64,000 nucleotides of DNA, from contig NC_135632.1 in the NCBI RefSeq assembly GCF_053574225.1, positions 31,066,001-31,130,000 on the forward strand, read 5' to 3'. Source of the DNA: Canis aureus (lineage: Eukaryota; Chordata; Mammalia; Carnivora; Canidae). Positions 11,573 through 22,631 of the stretch are shown piece by piece. The notes below the pieces were generated by a model that made no database searches, was not told the origin of the DNA, and saw only the letters and a list, made by a program, of their open reading frames with translations. Position 1 is the stretch's first letter; every line of letters starts with the position of its first letter. Position numbers and translations under genes: made by a program.

Positions 11573-12176
11573 TTTTTACAATTGTCAAATTTAAAAGGAA
11601 ACCTACTGAATGGGGAAGATATTTGCAAATGATATATATGATAAAGGGCTAGTATCTAGAATACATAAAGAGTTTATACAACTCAATACCCAAAAAAGAA
11701 ATAATCAAATTTAAAAATTAGCAGAAGATAGGAACAGACATTTCTCCAAAAAAAGATATACAGATGGCTAGCAGACACATGAAAAGTTACTCAATATCAC
11801 TAATCATTGTAGAAATGCAAATCAAAACTACAATGAGATGTCACCTTACATCTTCCAGAATGGCTAAAATTAAAAACACAGGAAATCACAAGTGTTGGCA
11901 AGGTCGTGGAGAAAAAGGAACCCTCTTGCACTATTGGTGGCAATGCAAACTGGTTCAGCAACTGTAGACAAGAGTATGGAGTTTCCTCACAAAGTTAAAA
12001 ATAGAACCACCCTATCTATGATCCAGTAATTGTACTACTGGGTATCTGCCCCCCAAAATACAAAAACACTAATTCAAAAGAATATGTATACTCCTATGTT
12101 TATTTTATTGGCTACAATAGCCAAATTATGGAAGCAGCCAAAGTATTCATTGATGAAAGAATGAATAAAAAATAAG

Positions 12177-12179
<3 letters not shown>

Positions 12180-12221
<42 letters not shown>
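12180..12221. repeat. (TA)n microsatellite in L1
   Basis: Uninterrupted run of about 21 TA units in the place of the short 'tatatatacaatgg' stretch of L1 ORF2. Expected to be length-variable and able to extrude as a cruciform. Confidence 0.95.
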
Positions 12222-12224
<3 letters not shown>

Positions 12225-12625
12225 TAATATTATTCAGCCATTAGAAAGAAAGAATTTTTGCCACTTACAACAACTTGTATGGAACTAAGAGTATAATGCT
12301 AAGTGAAATAAGTCAGAGAAAAACAAAAACCATATGATTTTATGTGGAATTTAAGAAACAAAACAAATGAGCAAAGGGAGAAAAGAAAAGAGAAAGACAA
12401 ACCAAGAAACAGACTCTTAACTGTAGAGGACAAACTGATAGTTATTGGTTGGGAGGTGGATGGGAGGATAGATTAAGTATGTGATGAGGATTAAAGAGTA
12501 CACTTATCACTATGAGCACTGGGTGATGTGTGGAATTGTTGAGTTACTATATTATACACCCGAAACTAATATAACACTGTATGTTAACTATACCGGAATG
12601 AAAAATTTTTTTAAATGAATAAAAA

Positions 12626-13060
12626 GTAAAGTTAATATATCAGCCTCTAAACAGAAAGAAAACAAAAAAACTCCCTTAAACTAGAAAGTAGTAGGGGAAG
12701 AACAAATGGTGGTAGATTCACGTGAGTCATAAGAAAAGCTGTAGGGGCACAGATAGGTATAAGAAAATATAGCTTGCTATAAGGTGAGAGAATTAGAGTG
12801 GGTCCAAGCACTCAAGGGAAACAGCATGACAGCTTCTGATGGAAGGAGAAATAAGAAAGATCAGAGTAAAGATGGACTCACTTTGACATTGGCCTCTGAG
12901 AGGTCAAAAGAGAAGAGAAACCATGAAGCTGTTGTGGCCTCAAAACACATTGGTTGTGTGTCTTTGTTTCTGGGACTGTTTTGTTTTTGTTTTGTCTTCA
13001 GAAGCACAGATGTGTTTGAGAGTGAGAATTGAAAGCAAATTTTTGAAGCGGGATGGCAGA
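12626..13060. other. Unique sequence, no gene recognised
   Basis: Purine-rich unique DNA after the L1. The 82-codon open frame at 12784-13032 has no recognisable motif. Confidence 0.35.
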
Positions 13061-13290
13061 ACCGCAGACCTACTTGGAAATGGATAGATACAGGTTCTAA
13101 TTTTGTCTCTGACATTCATTGTAGCACAAGTTGATAAACTTTCTAGAAAGTTGTTTCTATTGTTTGTCAAATGGTTAAGATAATATTTTCTTTGTAGAGT
13201 TTTTATGAAAAATAAATAAAATGATAGAGGAAAGTATCTAATACACTGCTTGGCAAACAGTAGGTACTCAATAGTATATTTGTATTATTG
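13061..13290 (+). repeat. MIR SINE
   Basis: Diverged MIR: caggttctaattttgtctct, tcaaatggttaagataatat and acagtaggtactcaatagta align in order with the MIR core and 3' end (the 'tagtaagcgctcaataaatg' region). Ancient tRNA-derived SINE. Confidence 0.65.
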
Positions 13291-13311
13291 TTCTGTTTTT
13301 AGTTTTAAGAT

Positions 13312-13336
13312 TATCATCATCATCATCATTATCATT
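13312..13336. repeat. (ATC)n simple repeat
   Basis: Short trinucleotide run tcatcatcatcatcatcatt. Confidence 0.9.
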
Positions 13337-13394
13337 TTTCAACTTTGTAGGTTTGGTGGTTGCTTGGGATAAAAGGATGTGGAGGAGTTGGTTA

Positions 13395-14130
13395 TGTTTC
13401 TATTAGTTGTTTTGGTGCTGTGTAAAAACTTATCAAACTTTAGCTGCTTAAAAGAACACTTGTTTATTATCTCAATGTTTCCATGGTTTAGAAGTCAGTC
13501 ATGCTTAGGTGGGTCTTACACTCAGATTCTCACAAGACAGTAATCAGGATGTTAGCAAGGCTGCATTCTTATTGGAGGCTCAACTAGGGAAGAATGCACT
13601 TCCAAGCTCAATCAGGTTGTTGGCAGTATTCATTTTTTTGCAGTTGTATAACTTGGGGCCCTGCCTTATTACTGACTATCAGTTGCAGGTTATATCAGAT
13701 TCTACTGGTATCCCACAGTTCCTAGAGACTACCCAAAGTTTCTAGAGCTGATGCAGAATTCCTGGAGACCATCTAGAGTTTCTAGAGACCATCCCGAGTT
13801 CCTGGAGATCACCCACAGTTCCTAGAGACCAGCTCAACTTTCTAGAGACTACTCAGAGTTCCTTGGCACGTGGGCTTCTCCCACATGGCCATTTACTTCA
13901 TCAAGTCCATAAGGATATTCTCTAGCTCTATTCTGCTAAGGTAGAATCTTTTTTTTTTTTTTTTTTTAACATAACAGTTACAGGAATGCTATCTCATTCC
14001 CTCAGTCACATGCTATGGTTAGGAGCAAGTCACAGATCCTTCTCACACTCCAGTGGAAGGGCTTAAACAAAGATGAAGGCACCAGCAGGTAGGAATAGTT
14101 GGGGGTCACCTTGGGGTCTGTCTGCCATAT
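13395..14130 (+). repeat. Ancient mammalian interspersed repeat, interrupted
   Basis: Order of blocks: actttagctgcttaaaagaa, cacttgtttattatctcaat, aaggctgcattcttattgga, ggcacgtgggcttctcccac and ccttggggtctgtctgccat. This is an old placental repeat of the 'taacaaattaccccaaa' type; family name left open. It is interrupted by a 20-bp minisatellite (13721-13860) and a T19 run (13949-13967). Confidence 0.6.
13721..13860. repeat. 20-bp degenerate minisatellite, 7 units
   Basis: Seven consecutive 20-base units of the form yctrgagaccayccagagtt (for example cctagagactacccaaagtt at 13721 and tctagagactactcagagtt at 13841). A half unit precedes (13711-13720) and a stub ccttgg follows. The host repeat normally has a single cagttcct at this place, so the array probably grew from it. 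Confidence 0.95.
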
Positions 14131-14932
14131 CTGCATCAGAAGTCCTCCATTAGTAACCAATTCACAATATTTATTGACTAGATTCTCTTATTCTTCTAGA
14201 ATTATTAATAAAAATCTCCACTTAGGCTACTTGTCATGTTGGCTCTATTCTTCAAAGTGGGTAGAAAAAACATATGATTTAGATGATATTTACTGCAACC
14301 TTCTATTAAATATAAAATCAAAAATAATCAAACATAAAATAGTCCATAAGGTATGTTTATAAGTCAAACAAAAAAGTTCTTTCCCTTAAAAGAATAAAAA
14401 TTAGGCATCAGTGCAGCCAATATGCAGATAATGTAAAAGATTAACCAAACATTAGTGTTCTCTTATTTAATCCTATCATCTTGAGGAAGTTCTTCAACAT
14501 TGTTCATAAGCAACAATGAATATTAAATAGAAATTTCTGTGATTAGAAATATCTAAAGGTAATCCATTCACTAGCATTAAAATGCATGGTGTTGTAACTT
14601 TCCTGCACAGAAGGCACAAAGAGCAGAGAACTGGAGATATAGGTGGGGGAAGGAAAGAAATTTATTTTTATATCTTGAAGTGCAGCTTCCAAGAAAAGGT
14701 AGGATTGTCCAAATCTCTCTTCTTCCCCAACTATCCCAAGTAAAAGAACTCCATGTAAAATAACTTTCTAACTCCTTGCTCTATAGATTTTTTTTGAAAG
14801 TCTTTTATCATGATGACCAGACAGTATACTATGTGGTTGTTTATCATCTTTTTCCTAACTAGAAGATAAATAGTGGAAGCATAGGTTTTGTCAGTTTTGC
14901 ATGTGTGTTTCTAGAGTTTCATAGATGGTCTA
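14131..14932. other. Unique AT-rich sequence
   Basis: No repeat or gene recognised. The 87-codon frame at 14099-14362 starts inside the ancient repeat and runs into AT-rich DNA, so it is not a gene candidate. Confidence 0.4.
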
Positions 14933-15094
14933 GGGGCACCTGGGTGGCTCAGTCAGTTAAGTGTCAGATGCTTGATTTCAGCTCAAGTCATGATCTGAGG
15001 TCCTGAGATCAAAAATTGCATCAGGCTTTGTGCTGGGTGTGGAACCTGTTTAAGATTCTCTCTCCCTCTCCTCCTCCCCCATCCCCATGCACGT

Positions 15095-15138
<44 letters not shown>

Positions 15139-15163
15139 TCTTAAAAAACAAAAACAAAAACAA
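14933..15163 (+). mobile_element. Old SINEC-type SINE with long (TC)n
   Basis: Head ggggcacctgggtggctcag, a diverged middle, a long CT-rich part and an A-rich aaaacaaaaacaaaaac tail. Flanks agatggtctag and agagaatctag could be a worn TSD (8 of 11). The (TC)n run is much longer than in other copies here. Confidence 0.9.
15096..15134. repeat. (TC)n microsatellite in SINE
   Basis: Nearly perfect CT dinucleotide run of about 38 bases, grown from the CT-rich segment of the SINE. Confidence 0.95.
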
Positions 15164-15179
15164 AGAGAATCTAGCACAC

Positions 15180-16590
15180 AGGAAAAAAAAACTGTTCATT
15201 AAGAAATGAATGTATGACTTCATAGCAGCAGCAAATATCTAGCTAATGTTTTACCCAAGGGGTTGAGTCAGTTCGAAATGAAGTTGAGAGGCCTTGAAAT
15301 TTCTTAATTATCTGAGACACAAATTAAAGAGTTTGCATTATATCATCATTATTACTATATGACATATACCTAAAATTCTGAAGGCACAGTAAGTTTCTAT
15401 TATTTTTAAATCTATACTAATTCACTAAATTCAGTAATCCATAGAAGGATTATCTATCATTGATGTGATTTACAAAAGTTCCACTCTGTTTGCTTAATAG
15501 TCTCTTGAAATAGAAATCCAAGCTTATCACAAAATATTAAATTAAAAGAATATTATCAACAGCAAAAAAAGATGTTGGTCTCTATATGTGCATGTAAAAT
15601 AACCATTTTAATTCAACTGTAGCTTATATGATTTCTATTCATTTCAAGGGCAACTGAAATTTACTTTAAAAATTAAGTTCCAATAACCTACTTCATGGGG
15701 TAGGAGGCATTCTGAATTAGAATGTTACTGAAAGCAGAGAAATTAAAATACCTCAAATAAAACTTTATCTTAATAAATGAAATGGATTAACTTAAATTTT
15801 TAGAGAGTGAGGGATGCCTGAATTTTTCAGATCCCATAGATTACAGCCTTGAAAATCTACAATGTCAGGTATATGCTGGTTCAGCACAGAAACCTCAAGG
15901 GAAAAACAATAGTAAATGACTGCCTTAGGTTTGCTCAAATAAATTCCTCAAGAAATCTCTAAGGATGTCATAATCCAGAAAAATCATTCTTAAAATGCAC
16001 TCTTATCTTTAATAGTACTTCTCCAAATAGACTTGTTTGTATTTTGCTCTCATTGATTTAAGATAGTTATTATCCTTACTGATTTAATTTGGTAAAACTC
16101 TTATTAATGTAAGCATGACTTCTCTCAAAATACACTTGAAAAAAATACCAAGATTAAGATTTATTGGTTTCCTTCCACAACAAGTCTTATTTATATTCAA
16201 AGTACCTAAACATTGGTCTCTAATGGATTTTTAATTTAATTTAATTTAAAAGACACTGACTCTATCAACTTTCCCACTCCTTTTACCTCAACTGATCTAA
16301 GACCCTCTGAAGTTAATCCAGAAACTATTTATTCCCACAGCAAGATAAAGTCCAGAAGTGGGGTGAAGATCACTGTTTTTTCTTAGAACAGGTTGTGACC
16401 AATTAGTGAACTGTAAAATTATTGTTTTATGTCTCAAAAAATGAAATAGAATCAAAAAGCACGCAAAATATCAATATAAATGACAGGTTGTGAAGATAAG
16501 TATTTTTTGAAAATGTTTTTATTGTGGGTATCTGCACTTGGTCACATGTAAAATGTTTAGAGCAGATTCCAATCAGAAAAGTTTGAAAAA
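15180..16590. other. Repeat-poor AT-rich tract
   Basis: About 1.4 kb with no interspersed repeat or exon-like frame that I recognise. A ttaattt-type run at about 16230-16250 is low complexity. Confidence 0.4.
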
Positions 16591-16599
16591 CACAGTAGA

Positions 16600-16910
16600 G
16601 AAAAGAATGAACTTTAGAGTCAAACATACCTAGCCCAGATGCTGGTTATAACACTCCCTGTGTGACACAAAGTAGGTAACCTCTCACAACCTCATATTTC
16701 TCATCTAAAATGGTGATGACAGGGGTGCGTGGGTGGCTCAGTGGTTGAGTGTCTGCCTTTGGCTTAGGTCATGATCCTAGGGTCCTGGGTTGGAATCCTG
16801 CATCAGGCTCCCTCTGCCTATGTCTCTACCTCTCTCTGCGTTTCTCATGAATACATAAATAAAATCTTTAAAAAAATAAAATAAACAAAATGGTGATGAT
16901 AATTCCAGGT
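16600..16910 (+). repeat. MIR SINE split by a younger SINEC
   Basis: Left part (about 16600-16720): ctttagagtcaaacatacct, tgtgtgacacaaagtaggta and tctcatctaaaatggtgatg match the MIR core. A SINEC then intervenes, and the MIR resumes in the right TSD copy (aaaatggtgatgataattcc). A clean example of nesting. Confidence 0.75.
16721..16886 (+). mobile_element. SINEC SINE inserted in MIR
   Basis: Head gggtgcgtgggtggctcagt (the A-box-like tggctcagtgg is visible), ttggaatcctgcatcagg, CT-rich part and ataaataaaatc tail. Exact 13-bp TSD aaaatggtgatga at 16707-16719 and 16887-16899. Confidence 0.95.
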
Positions 16911-18575
16911 GGAGAAGTGAAAGAATATTAGTAGACTAGAATCAATTTGAACATAACTGGACTGACTGACATCAGATCTCATCCACATCTACTTTTGTCA
17001 CAAATATACCAGATTCCAAATGTGAGTGACATACTTACAGAAGTTAGGAAGACCTGGCATAAAATTTGAAATATCAGTAAAAATACCAACAAACAAACAA
17101 AAAGTGTCTTGCATATTGCAATCAGCCAACTGACTCTTAATCAATACCCAAGTCATCAACCTGTTTTATTGTGCTGCACTGTGGTCTGGGAGCTAGCACA
17201 AGAGATATGCAAAAATGAGTCATGATCTCCATGAATAATATTTTAAAAGGCTCAACCATAAATAACTTAGCATTTATATGAAATATAAAACTCATTAAAT
17301 GTTTTAATGTGTCCTCAAATAATTTAGCTCATAGAATGTTTTTCCACTGAAGTCCCTCAAATTACTTATCTCCAGAAGTTATCTCTGAAATTTTAACTGT
17401 GCCAAGAGAGAGCATCAGTCCAAAGGTTGAAAGTTGCTTCATAGAGAAATTTGAAATTGAGAGCCAATTAGAATTCTCTTGTTGTTAGAATTCCCTTGTC
17501 TAGCTGCTTCAGAGTTTAGAAAATTTCTAGAAACATTCCAAACTTTATGAAAGCCACTGTTATGCATTGTAGTACCTCAGTTAGGCAGTCATCAGTTTCT
17601 ATTCTGTGCAGACTTACAACAGCATCACTTGAGATGGAATTTGTTTTTTTCATTTTATCATCCAAAAGGAAAATTATTTTAATTATATGGGCTTCAGATC
17701 AATCTAAAGATAATCACTGCCTTAGATGATTCGCAAAAGTAACTTTTTAATACGTTTAAAAATTTTGCCAGGACTTAGTAAGTTCCAAGAGATCAAATGA
17801 TAGAATCTTTGTATGTGTGTCTCTAGGCAATTACATATGTGTTTCACATTTCTTAAAACCTCTCAAATTTTTGAACTTGCATAATCATTTATATCAAACA
17901 ATATTTTAAAATTGCCTCAATCTAGAAAATTTCTGATTTATTTCACTTTCAACAATATAATAAGAAAGCCAACATCTTTATCTCTATAATAATTAATTAA
18001 AATGAAAGAAATTCAGGCCATTGCATTAAAAAAATAATTCCAAATATCAATAATACTATCTTAAGATTAGTATGTTACAATTGGTCTAGTCATCTAATAT
18101 TACTGGTAGGAAAACATGCTTCTTAAAAAACAAGTTTAGAGATTATGTTGTCACAAATGTAAAGAAAAAAATGTTGAACCAATGTGTCAAGCTAAAAACA
18201 CTGCTAAGTTTTGGATTTCCTATTTGTTTCCCATTTGCTCTCTTCCTTATCTCCTATAACATAACTTGACTTTCAGATCAAAACAAACTTGGACTTTTAT
18301 CTGATCTCCTTCCAGCTTATAGAGTGGTTTAGTTAGTACTTTAGAACTGTAAAACTCACCGTATTTTAAATTTAAAGATCTACTTGATAATTATCTTTAA
18401 TTAACAAAGTCTGCAAGTGGTAATGATTCTCTAAATTCATGGTATATGGGCTCCCTCCAGTGGCTAATTTAGAATCCACAAATCTCTTAAAATGGCTACT
18501 TTCTACTACTAAGTTTATTTAAGCAATGATCAGTCATGGTTTAAAAATCTTTGAGCTTAAGTTTTACAAGGAAGA
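16911..18575. other. Repeat-poor AT-rich tract
   Basis: About 1.7 kb of AT-rich sequence without recognised repeats, genes or RNA structures. Confidence 0.4.
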
Positions 18576-18579
18576 ATAA

Positions 18580-19170
18580 TATCAGGTGAGCATTTAGCCA
18601 TAAGCCATTCAACTATTTATTCATTTAGCAAGAAATAGTAGAGCTTAAAATATGTGCCAGGCACCATGCCAATCTCTGGAGATTCAAGATATGAAACAAC
18701 TTATTTCTAGGACCTCAGTTTGAAGAGACAACACAGATGTTTATAAACAATGACAAGCATCACCCATCAAAAACACAGTGAGGTGAGTACAATAATGGTG
18801 GCATGCACAAAGAGGAATAGAGACTTCATAGAGCAAGTGAATAATCCTAAGCAGGTAGACAAGAAATCATAAAATAAGAATATGTGGTTCAAAAGAAGAG
18901 ACATTCCAAGAGAAGAGAACAGCATGTTTAAATGCTTAGATTCATAAAATAGTTGAACATATATGGAAAATGAAGTATTTCTGTTTGATTAGAGCTCAAG
19001 TGGGTAACTAGAAGGAGCTAATGGTGTTATGGAGGACACAAGATTCCTACCTTCCTATCTGTGTATGAGCCACTAAAATGTTTTTTAAAAGGGAGTGACA
19101 TGGATAGATTTCCATGTGGGAAAATTGTGGTGGTGTAAAGCCCAGATTAGAGCAGTGATTGAAGCCATTT
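18580..19170 (+). repeat. Ancient mammalian repeat (family not assigned)
   Basis: Contains diverged tatgtgccaggcaccatgcc and ctctggagattcaagatatg, then further on gagtgacatggatagatttc and gcccagattagagcag. These follow the order of a long old repeat whose consensus has 'tgtgccaggcactg' near one end and 'gtgacatgatcagattt' near the other. Very diverged. Confidence 0.4.
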
Positions 19171-19559
19171 TTACCCTTATTTTTAGGATAAAAATAAGTG
19201 ATAAGAAGGAAGTGAATGTCAGAGACTGCAAAAATGGAAATAAGTACATAGAGTCAAGAGATGTTAAGATCTTAGGTGCAGGACAGAGAAAGAAAAATGT
19301 GTCTATCATGCTCTTGGAAGTCAGGTTTACATTAAATTCAAACTAGTATTAATTTGTAAAATTTTTAAAATTTACAATAACATCATTGGAAATGTACTAA
19401 ATGTCATCAGTGACAATTATGTTTAATGAATAGAATAGTTGTGTGAATAATATTAAAAGTAAATTTGGGACATGGGTAAGGGATTCCTCTCTTTAACATT
19501 GGGAATCAGTGATGTTACTGAGATATCTCTGCTCCTATGTCATTAAAATAAATTTTGTG

Positions 19560-19741
19560 GGGCGCCTGGGTGGCTCAGTTGGTTAAGTGTCTGCCTTCAA
19601 CCCAGGTCATGATCCCAGGATCCTGGGATTGAGCCCCACATTGGGTTCCCTGCCAACTAGGGCCTGCTCCTCCCTCTCCCTTTGCCTGCCACTCCCATTG
19701 CCTGTACTCTCTCTATAATAAATAAATAAATCTTAAGGAAA
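19560..19741 (+). mobile_element. SINEC-type SINE (older subfamily)
   Basis: Head gggcgcctgggtggctcagt, tggttaagtgtctgccttca, a B-box-like gattgagcccc, CT-rich part and ataaataaataaatc tail. Exact 16-bp TSD taaaataaattttgtg at 19544-19559 and 19742-19757. The long exact TSD contrasts with the older subfamily sequence. Confidence 0.95.
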
Positions 19742-19757
19742 TAAAATAAATTTTGTG

Positions 19758-21645
19758 ACACCATGTGTCTATTGGAAAGAATATTAATGGAGACTATAAA
19801 AAGAGAAGGTTGGGAAGTCTGAAATTCCAGCATCTGAACAGTTTACTCCACTAATATATTAAATTTGAGTGAGCAATAGATGACATTTAAGAAGTACTGA
19901 TGCTTTTGATATATGTCATTAATATCTGTGCCCAAACTTCATAATTTGATAGTTTCCAACACTGTAGATACCAATTCCCAAAGTAGAATGAAAAAAAAGT
20001 CTACTTTTCCCAGTCTCCCCTAATACTAAAACATATACATGCGTGATAGATAGAGGCAACTATTTTCTGCAATTAAGAATTTTGGCCAGTACACAAGCTT
20101 CTAGTAGAAGTCATTGAAGGCAGCAGCTCCTTAAGGAAACAAAACATTGGGATTGGTTTTCTGATAGCTATGTTTATGGGCAGTGAAGATGGAACACTGG
20201 TAAATCCATGAAAAGTAGTAATAAAACAGTTACTGCAGTTATCATCCAAGGACATCTGAGCCTACTGAAAGCAAGACTTTGGCTGATTAGGTAGAGGCCT
20301 CAATAGACTTGCCACTTTGGGCTTTCCTGCTTTAGAGGTTTTTAAATACCTAAATAAGAATGCTTAGATCAGTGACTACAGCAGTAGTTCTCTTGAGACT
20401 GCCACATGGCTATTTCAGACTGCTTGTGCCATTGAAAATAGGCAAAAGGGAATTAATACATTGCCTGGGTGATTGATCTTGACTAGCAAGTGAAAATAGA
20501 GTACTTTACAACATTTAGGAAAAAAGAATATATATTGAACCCAGGAGACCCACTGTGATTCTTTTGTGTACGTGTAGCCTCATGATTAGTTGTAGAAATC
20601 AAGACTGGAGCAGCTATTTTCTTCCTTCCTGACTGTGGCACATGTTTATTTACTATGCAAGTTATTTCCCCTTTCTCCTACCTTCCTTCTCCTTACTCTT
20701 TTCTGTAGGGCTTGCTGGTTATGGCTAACTTTATAACTTACTTCCTAGATTTCAGAATATTAAGATGGGATTGTGGCTGAGCAAGAGGAGAAAGGAACAT
20801 GGAGTTATGTGTGCATAACTTCACTGAGATGTATTTGTGTGACCATCATGTTAATTTAACTAGGTCTGAGAGTCCAACATTATCACTATGTGTGCAGGAA
20901 AGGAGCAAGCTACATCCTAATTCATACACAATATTGATTTATTTGTTGTTGTTGTTGTTACTGTTAGTTTTAAATAAGCTATACTATCTAGATTCTATCT
21001 TTATAGCAACCAAAACTAATTCCTCACTTTTCACTCTCCAAAGGGGTCTTTTTATAAACGGAGGTGACTAAATAAATTATAAGCACTGAGGTTGTACTTT
21101 TGTTCATTCAAATGTTAGACCATGAAGCATTTAAATCAAAATGTACAACTTTCCATTCTTCTAGCATTTAAGTATTATTTTTGAGGCCAATTATTTTAAA
21201 ACAAAAAAAGGAACAATGCACACTAAAGAGATAAAATTACATTTCAGTGATGTTCAATATCACAAAAAACTTTCATTATCACTGAACAGCAAAGACACCT
21301 GGGCATATATTCACTGACAAAACCCCTCTGAGATCTAGCATAATGGCAGTACTCTACACTAAAATAGCTCATTGTAATGGAATTTTCCTAATATAGACAT
21401 CTGAATGTGATTTCTGGAGAGTTTCATTTTCATTGCCATTGGAAGACAAACTTCATACATAAACACATAAGAAAATGTTGTTCACGCATAAACTCCTTTC
21501 AGATTATCTTTACTGTATACTTCAGTATTGCTTCATATTATTTATATTTGTAGTTTGCTGCAGTTTAGTTATTTGAAAGGCACCAATATGTATATTAACT
21601 CCCCATTTACCAGAATTTATAAATGTAAAATATCTAGTCATAATG
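19758..21645. other. Repeat-poor tract, no gene recognised
   Basis: About 1.9 kb of unique-looking DNA with only a short (GTT)n run at 20942-20960. No open frame here shows a recognisable protein family. Confidence 0.4.
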
Positions 21646-21649
21646 CATG

Positions 21650-22035
21650 TATCAGATAGGATGTTTTATCTCCAAGTAACATAAACCAATTTAAGATTAC
21701 AAAAACAATAGATTATTTTCTCAAATAATAGGAGGCCTGATGGTAACTGTTATCTGAACCAATTGATGTAGTAGGTCATTTATGACAAGTTTTCTCTGAT
21801 CTTATAGGTGTTCCCCTAATGGTGCAAGCTCTGCCACAGCTCAAGCAATGGATACACAAAAGTAATGTTTAAAGAGAAGGAAGAAAGAAGGTTTCCTCCT
21901 GGACATCTCCAATTTTAGTGGGCAGAAAAATATTTCAGAAGACCTCTCAAAAGGCTTCCTCTCATGTCTCATTGACCAGAACTAGGTTGTATGCTTTGAA
22001 TTACATCACAGATAATTAGGAATGGGGTGATGATG
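21650..22035 (+). repeat. Probable ancient interspersed repeat
   Basis: Diverged blocks ctccaagtaacataaaccaa, ttctcaaataataggaggcc, tctgccacagctcaagcaat and cattgaccagaactaggttg resemble a known placental repeat of the 'agtaacaraaaccygryttaa' type. Low identity; family not assigned. Confidence 0.35.
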
Positions 22036-22061
22036 CTCAGATTAGTGCAAATATGATTCAT

Positions 22062-22275
22062 CTCCCAGGACAGTCATTCCCATTAGGAGAAGGGGGATTT
22101 GCTCCCCAGGTGACATTTTGCACTGCCTGATGATGTTTCTGATTGCCACAATTTAGGGACAGTGATGTTACTAGAATCTGGTAAGTATAGGGCAGCACTG
22201 CTGTTATGCATCCTAAAATAATAAACATTACCTGGCTTAAAGTATCAATAGTGCCAAGGTTGAGAAAGCCTGTCC
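22062..22275 (+). mobile_element. MER20 (non-autonomous hAT-Charlie DNA transposon)
   Basis: gctccccaggtgacattttg, tgatgtttctgattgccaca, ttactagaatctggtaagta, gggcagcactgctgttatgc, caatagtgccaaggttgaga and the end aagcctg follow MER20 consensus order. Non-autonomous and inactive. MER20 copies are known to have served as regulatory elements in endometrial cells of placental mammals; nothing here shows activity. Confidence 0.8.
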
Positions 22276-22374
22276 TAAGATTTTGCTTGCTTTCTCTGGT
22301 TAGAATGCCTTTTGATAAGTGAACAAAATCAAGGTTCTTTTGGCAAGAACCTAAAGGGGAAAAGACTATGAGAT

Positions 22375-22421
22375 CAGTGGTTCTCAACCTTTAGAAAATA
22401 TCAGAGAGAGAAAAAAAAAAA

Positions 22422-22469
<48 letters not shown>

Positions 22470-22631
22470 AAACATCAGAGGGCTTGCCAGGAGGGCTTAT
22501 TAAACAAAGATTGCTGGACCCCATTTCCAGATGTTGTGATTCAGTATTTCTGGGGTGAGGACTCAAAATGTGCATTTCTAAAAAGTTTTCAGGAGATGCT
22601 TATGCAAACACCACATATTTGAGAACCATTG
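22375..22631 (+). mobile_element. MER5A-like hAT-Charlie element, interrupted
   Basis: Left inverted terminus cagtggttctcaacct and right terminus tttgagaaccattg frame a body with gcttgccaggagggcttatt, tcagtatttctggggtgagg and catttctaaaaagttttcag, the MER5A order. It is interrupted by a (GAAA)n tract at 22407-22466. The two ends are 100 bp downstream of a MER20. Confidence 0.8.
22407..22466 (+). repeat. (GAAA)n tract flanked by a 14-bp direct repeat
   Basis: A13 followed by about eleven GAAA units. Flanks agaaaatatcagag (22393-22406) and agaaaacatcagag (22467-22480) differ at one base and look like a TSD. The left copy is preceded by ctt, resembling an L1 endonuclease site. No SINE or LINE body is present, so this may be a retrotransposed tail alone. 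Confidence 0.8.

Larger units (their letters stand above)
8517..12625 (+). mobile_element. L1 LINE, near-terminal at both ends but internally deleted and decayed
   Basis: Starts with an L1 5'-UTR-like ggggaagatggtggaacagg (8522). At about 8640 it passes to the end of ORF1 and the inter-ORF spacer, so most of ORF1 is missing. ORF2 begins with an ATG at 8879 but is quickly broken. Endonuclease blocks run to about 9640. A deletion then joins into the reverse-transcriptase region, where a FADD motif (equivalent of the catalytic YXDD/FADD site) is readable at 10646-10657. The C-terminal cysteine-rich region (about 11820-11960) and 3' UTR end at gaatgaaaaatttttttaaa. Many frameshifts; not functional. 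It carries four simple repeats. Confidence 0.9.

Noticed and set aside
13940..13985. T19 run as a tail-only insertion
   Set aside because: Flanks (ggtagaatc and aacataacag) share no repeat; it is more likely an expanded run within the host repeat.
22058..22387. 109-codon antisense frame as a gene
   Set aside because: It lies almost wholly within the MER20 element and the flank of MER5A; no independent support for coding.
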